NCBI GenBank assembly: GCA_040758525.1
Contig: JBFLVQ010000001.1
Coordinates: 1 to 53,502, forward strand
Source: JBFLVQ01 sp040758525
Lineage (GTDB): Bacteria > Acidobacteriota > Blastocatellia > Chloracidobacteriales > JADJPF01
DNA length: 53,502 nt
Reading direction: 5' to 3'
Positions 52,455 through 53,502 of the stretch are shown here, one piece after another. A program made the translations under genes and the position numbers. Numbering within the stretch: the stretch's first letter is position 1; each line of letters begins with the position of its first letter. The notes beneath the pieces are model-generated. The model was not told the origin of the DNA, made no database searches, and was given only the letters and a program-made list of their open reading frames with translations.

Positions 52455-53255
52455 TTAATCTTTTTGTAGAAAATTTGGTTTACGCTTCTCTGCGAAGGCG
52501 CGTATTCCTTCCTCCATATCTGGACTACCAAGTGGGTATTGACCTAGCTGAGCCTCTATCCGCAAACCCTCTTCCAGTGTCCTGCCTAGCCCATTCATCA
52601 CTGCCTGTTTATCTGTGCGTATAGCACCTTGTGGCATTGCACAGATCCCTTCGGCAATCTCATAAACACGTGTCATCAATCGCTCAGGTGGCACAACCTC
52701 ATTAACCAGACCGATACGGTATGCATGCTGCACATCTATACGTTTACCAGTAATGATTAACTCTAGTGCATTACCCAACCCAACGATATGTGGTAAGCGC
52801 TGTGTACCACCATCAAGTAGTGGCACATTCCAGCGCCGACATAATACGCCAAACTCTGCCTGTTCAGAAGCAATACGGAAATCGGCCAAGCAGGCCAGTT
52901 CCAGACCACCGGCAAATGCCCCTCCATTGATGGCTCCAATAATAGGCTTGAATATATCGGTCTGCCGTGTATAGCCCATATAACCAGGACCATTGTAGAT
53001 AAATCGTCGTAGTTGATTACCTGATTGAGGTAGTGTAGAGGCTTGCGATACATAGCTTTTCAGATCTGCGCCAGCACAGAATGTATCACCATTACCAGTA
53101 AAGACAGCAACATACTGGTTATCATCATCGCGGAAGTCTATCCATGCCTTCATTAATAACTCTGCTGTCTCTTGATCGATAGCATTCTTCTGTTCAGGCC
53201 GATTTATTGTAATTGTAGTTATGTGTCCCTGTTTATTAACAAGTACTTTAGACAT
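52455..53255 (-). CDS. Enoyl-CoA hydratase/isomerase family (crotonase fold) protein
   Basis: This 266-residue crotonase-fold protein has the CoA-binding GDTFCAGADLKSY and oxyanion-hole NGGAFAGGLELACLADFRIA. Glu119 in GGLELA matches the first catalytic Glu of rat hydratase (Glu144). The second catalytic Glu (Glu164 in FGQPE) is replaced by Cys139 in FGVLCRRWNV, so ordinary hydratase activity is doubtful. This FGV.CRRW variant, as I recall, occurs in a distinct crotonase subfamily of unclear chemistry. The start 53255 has GGAGGAAC upstream. The frame extends further to 53453 with residues unlike the family. It is divergent from the zinc-ribbon gene at the edge. The fold is sure; the reaction is not. 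Confidence 0.9.
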   Translation of the reverse strand: MSKVLVNKQGHITTITINRPEQKNAIDQETAELLMKAWIDFRDDDNQYVAVFTGNGDTFCAGADLKSYVSQASTLPQSGNQLRRFIYNGPGYMGYTRQTDIFKPIIGAINGGAFAGGLELACLADFRIASEQAEFGVLCRRWNVPLLDGGTQRLPHIVGLGNALELIITGKRIDVQHAYRIGLVNEVVPPERLMTRVYEIAEGICAMPQGAIRTDKQAVMNGLGRTLEEGLRIEAQLGQYPLGSPDMEEGIRAFAEKRKPNFLQKD

Positions 53256-53339
53256 AAATGTTCCTCCAACTAAATGTGATTGGCTCATTGCCTGTGTGAT
53301 ATTATCGCCAAGAAACGGCTTTTTTAGGAGGCAAGAGCG

Positions 53340-53502
53340 ATGAACTGTACCAAATGCGGCAATCCTGTACCGGAAGGATATCGATTCTGTATACACTGTG
53401 GTCAGCCCACAGGAGCGATGGCAACTCCTCCACAACCACCTCAACCCCCTCAACCACTACCACCACAACCGCCACCGCCACCACAGAATTATCCGCCCCC
53501 TA
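53340..53502 (+). CDS. Zinc-ribbon protein with proline-rich linker, 3' end outside window
   Basis: Only the first 54 codons are visible and the frame is still open at the window edge. It begins MNCTKCGNPVPEGYRFCIHC, a four-cysteine zinc ribbon (Cys3, Cys6, Cys17, Cys20), and runs into a Pro/Gln-rich stretch (PPQPPQPPQPL and onward) of the kind that links a zinc ribbon to membrane segments or a C-terminal domain. AGGAGG lies eight bases before the ATG. Whatever domain follows is not visible. Confidence 0.8.
   Translation, partial: MNCTKCGNPVPEGYRFCIHCGQPTGAMATPPQPPQPPQPLPPQPPPPPQNYPPP

Noticed and set aside
53280..53305. Promoter TTGGCT/TATTAT before the zinc-ribbon gene
   Set aside because: Spacer is only 14 bases, too short for a normal sigma-70 promoter.
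53256..53453. Longer start for the crotonase-fold gene
   Set aside because: The extension overlaps the divergent zinc-ribbon gene and its ribosome site. GGAGGAAC marks 53255 as the start.

Overview
The window looks like a chromosomal segment from a member of the Acidobacteriota, most likely close to class Blastocatellia. This is inferred from gene content and was not tested by phylogeny. The supporting genes are an Oar-like TonB-dependent outer-membrane protein with an N-terminal carboxypeptidase-regulatory domain, an S46 dipeptidyl-peptidase, a zinc-ribbon/TPR Ser/Thr kinase, a receiver-DUF4388 regulator, FHA/TPR and TPR/CHAT proteins, and a tandem array of YfhO-like membrane proteins. Base composition is moderate and uniform by eye. 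I saw no tRNA, rRNA, CRISPR array, transposase or prophage.

Layout. Positions 1-1208 (minus) hold the 5' part of an NrdD-like gene that runs off the window. A FHA-GGDEF diguanylate cyclase (1540-2496) and an S46 peptidase (2566-4770) follow. Positions 4913-9305 form a signalling island. It has a sigma-54-dependent response regulator, a small PAS-DHp protein with no ATPase domain, a CheY-like protein, and a four-gene cluster of small membrane-associated proteins (DUF883/DUF3618/YqjE type). The regulator operon and the small-membrane-protein operon are each preceded, about 45 bases upstream of the first start codon after allowing for the leader, by the same 15-base block. Read on the minus strand it matches the sigma-54 -24/-12 consensus. 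Positions 9579-11361 encode a NuoE-NuoF pair.

Positions 11551-21328 hold a TPR-FHA protein, a very large secreted TPR-CHAT protein with both catalytic CHAT residues replaced, ATP sulfurylase, a soluble PAS histidine kinase, homoserine dehydrogenase and a frameshifted remnant of a BNR-repeat exoprotein. Positions 21412-29594 hold a penicillin-acylase-family Ntn hydrolase, a zinc-ribbon/Ser-Thr kinase/TPR protein and a zinc-ribbon/TPR/receiver/DUF4388 regulator. Positions 29656-39069 are four consecutive YfhO-like genes with mosaic sequence identity, including a 783-base exact repeat.

Positions 45664-39079 (minus) form a compact catabolic operon: isovaleryl-type acyl-CoA dehydrogenase, iron-containing alcohol dehydrogenase, SCP2-like protein, dienoyl-CoA-reductase-like SDR, a TMTC-like GT-C membrane protein and a second acyl-CoA dehydrogenase. 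An Oar-like outer-membrane protein (45830-48826) follows. After it come two uncharacterised plus-strand genes (one a duplicated-domain secreted protein), a DUF2378-like membrane protein, a type IV pilin-like protein, a crotonase-fold protein, and the first 54 codons of a zinc-ribbon protein at the right edge.

The best candidate for an undescribed system is the sigma-54 circuit at 4913-9580. An NtrC-type regulator is translationally coupled to a kinase-like protein with no ATP-binding domain, and it shares a promoter sequence with a nearby cluster of small membrane proteins.
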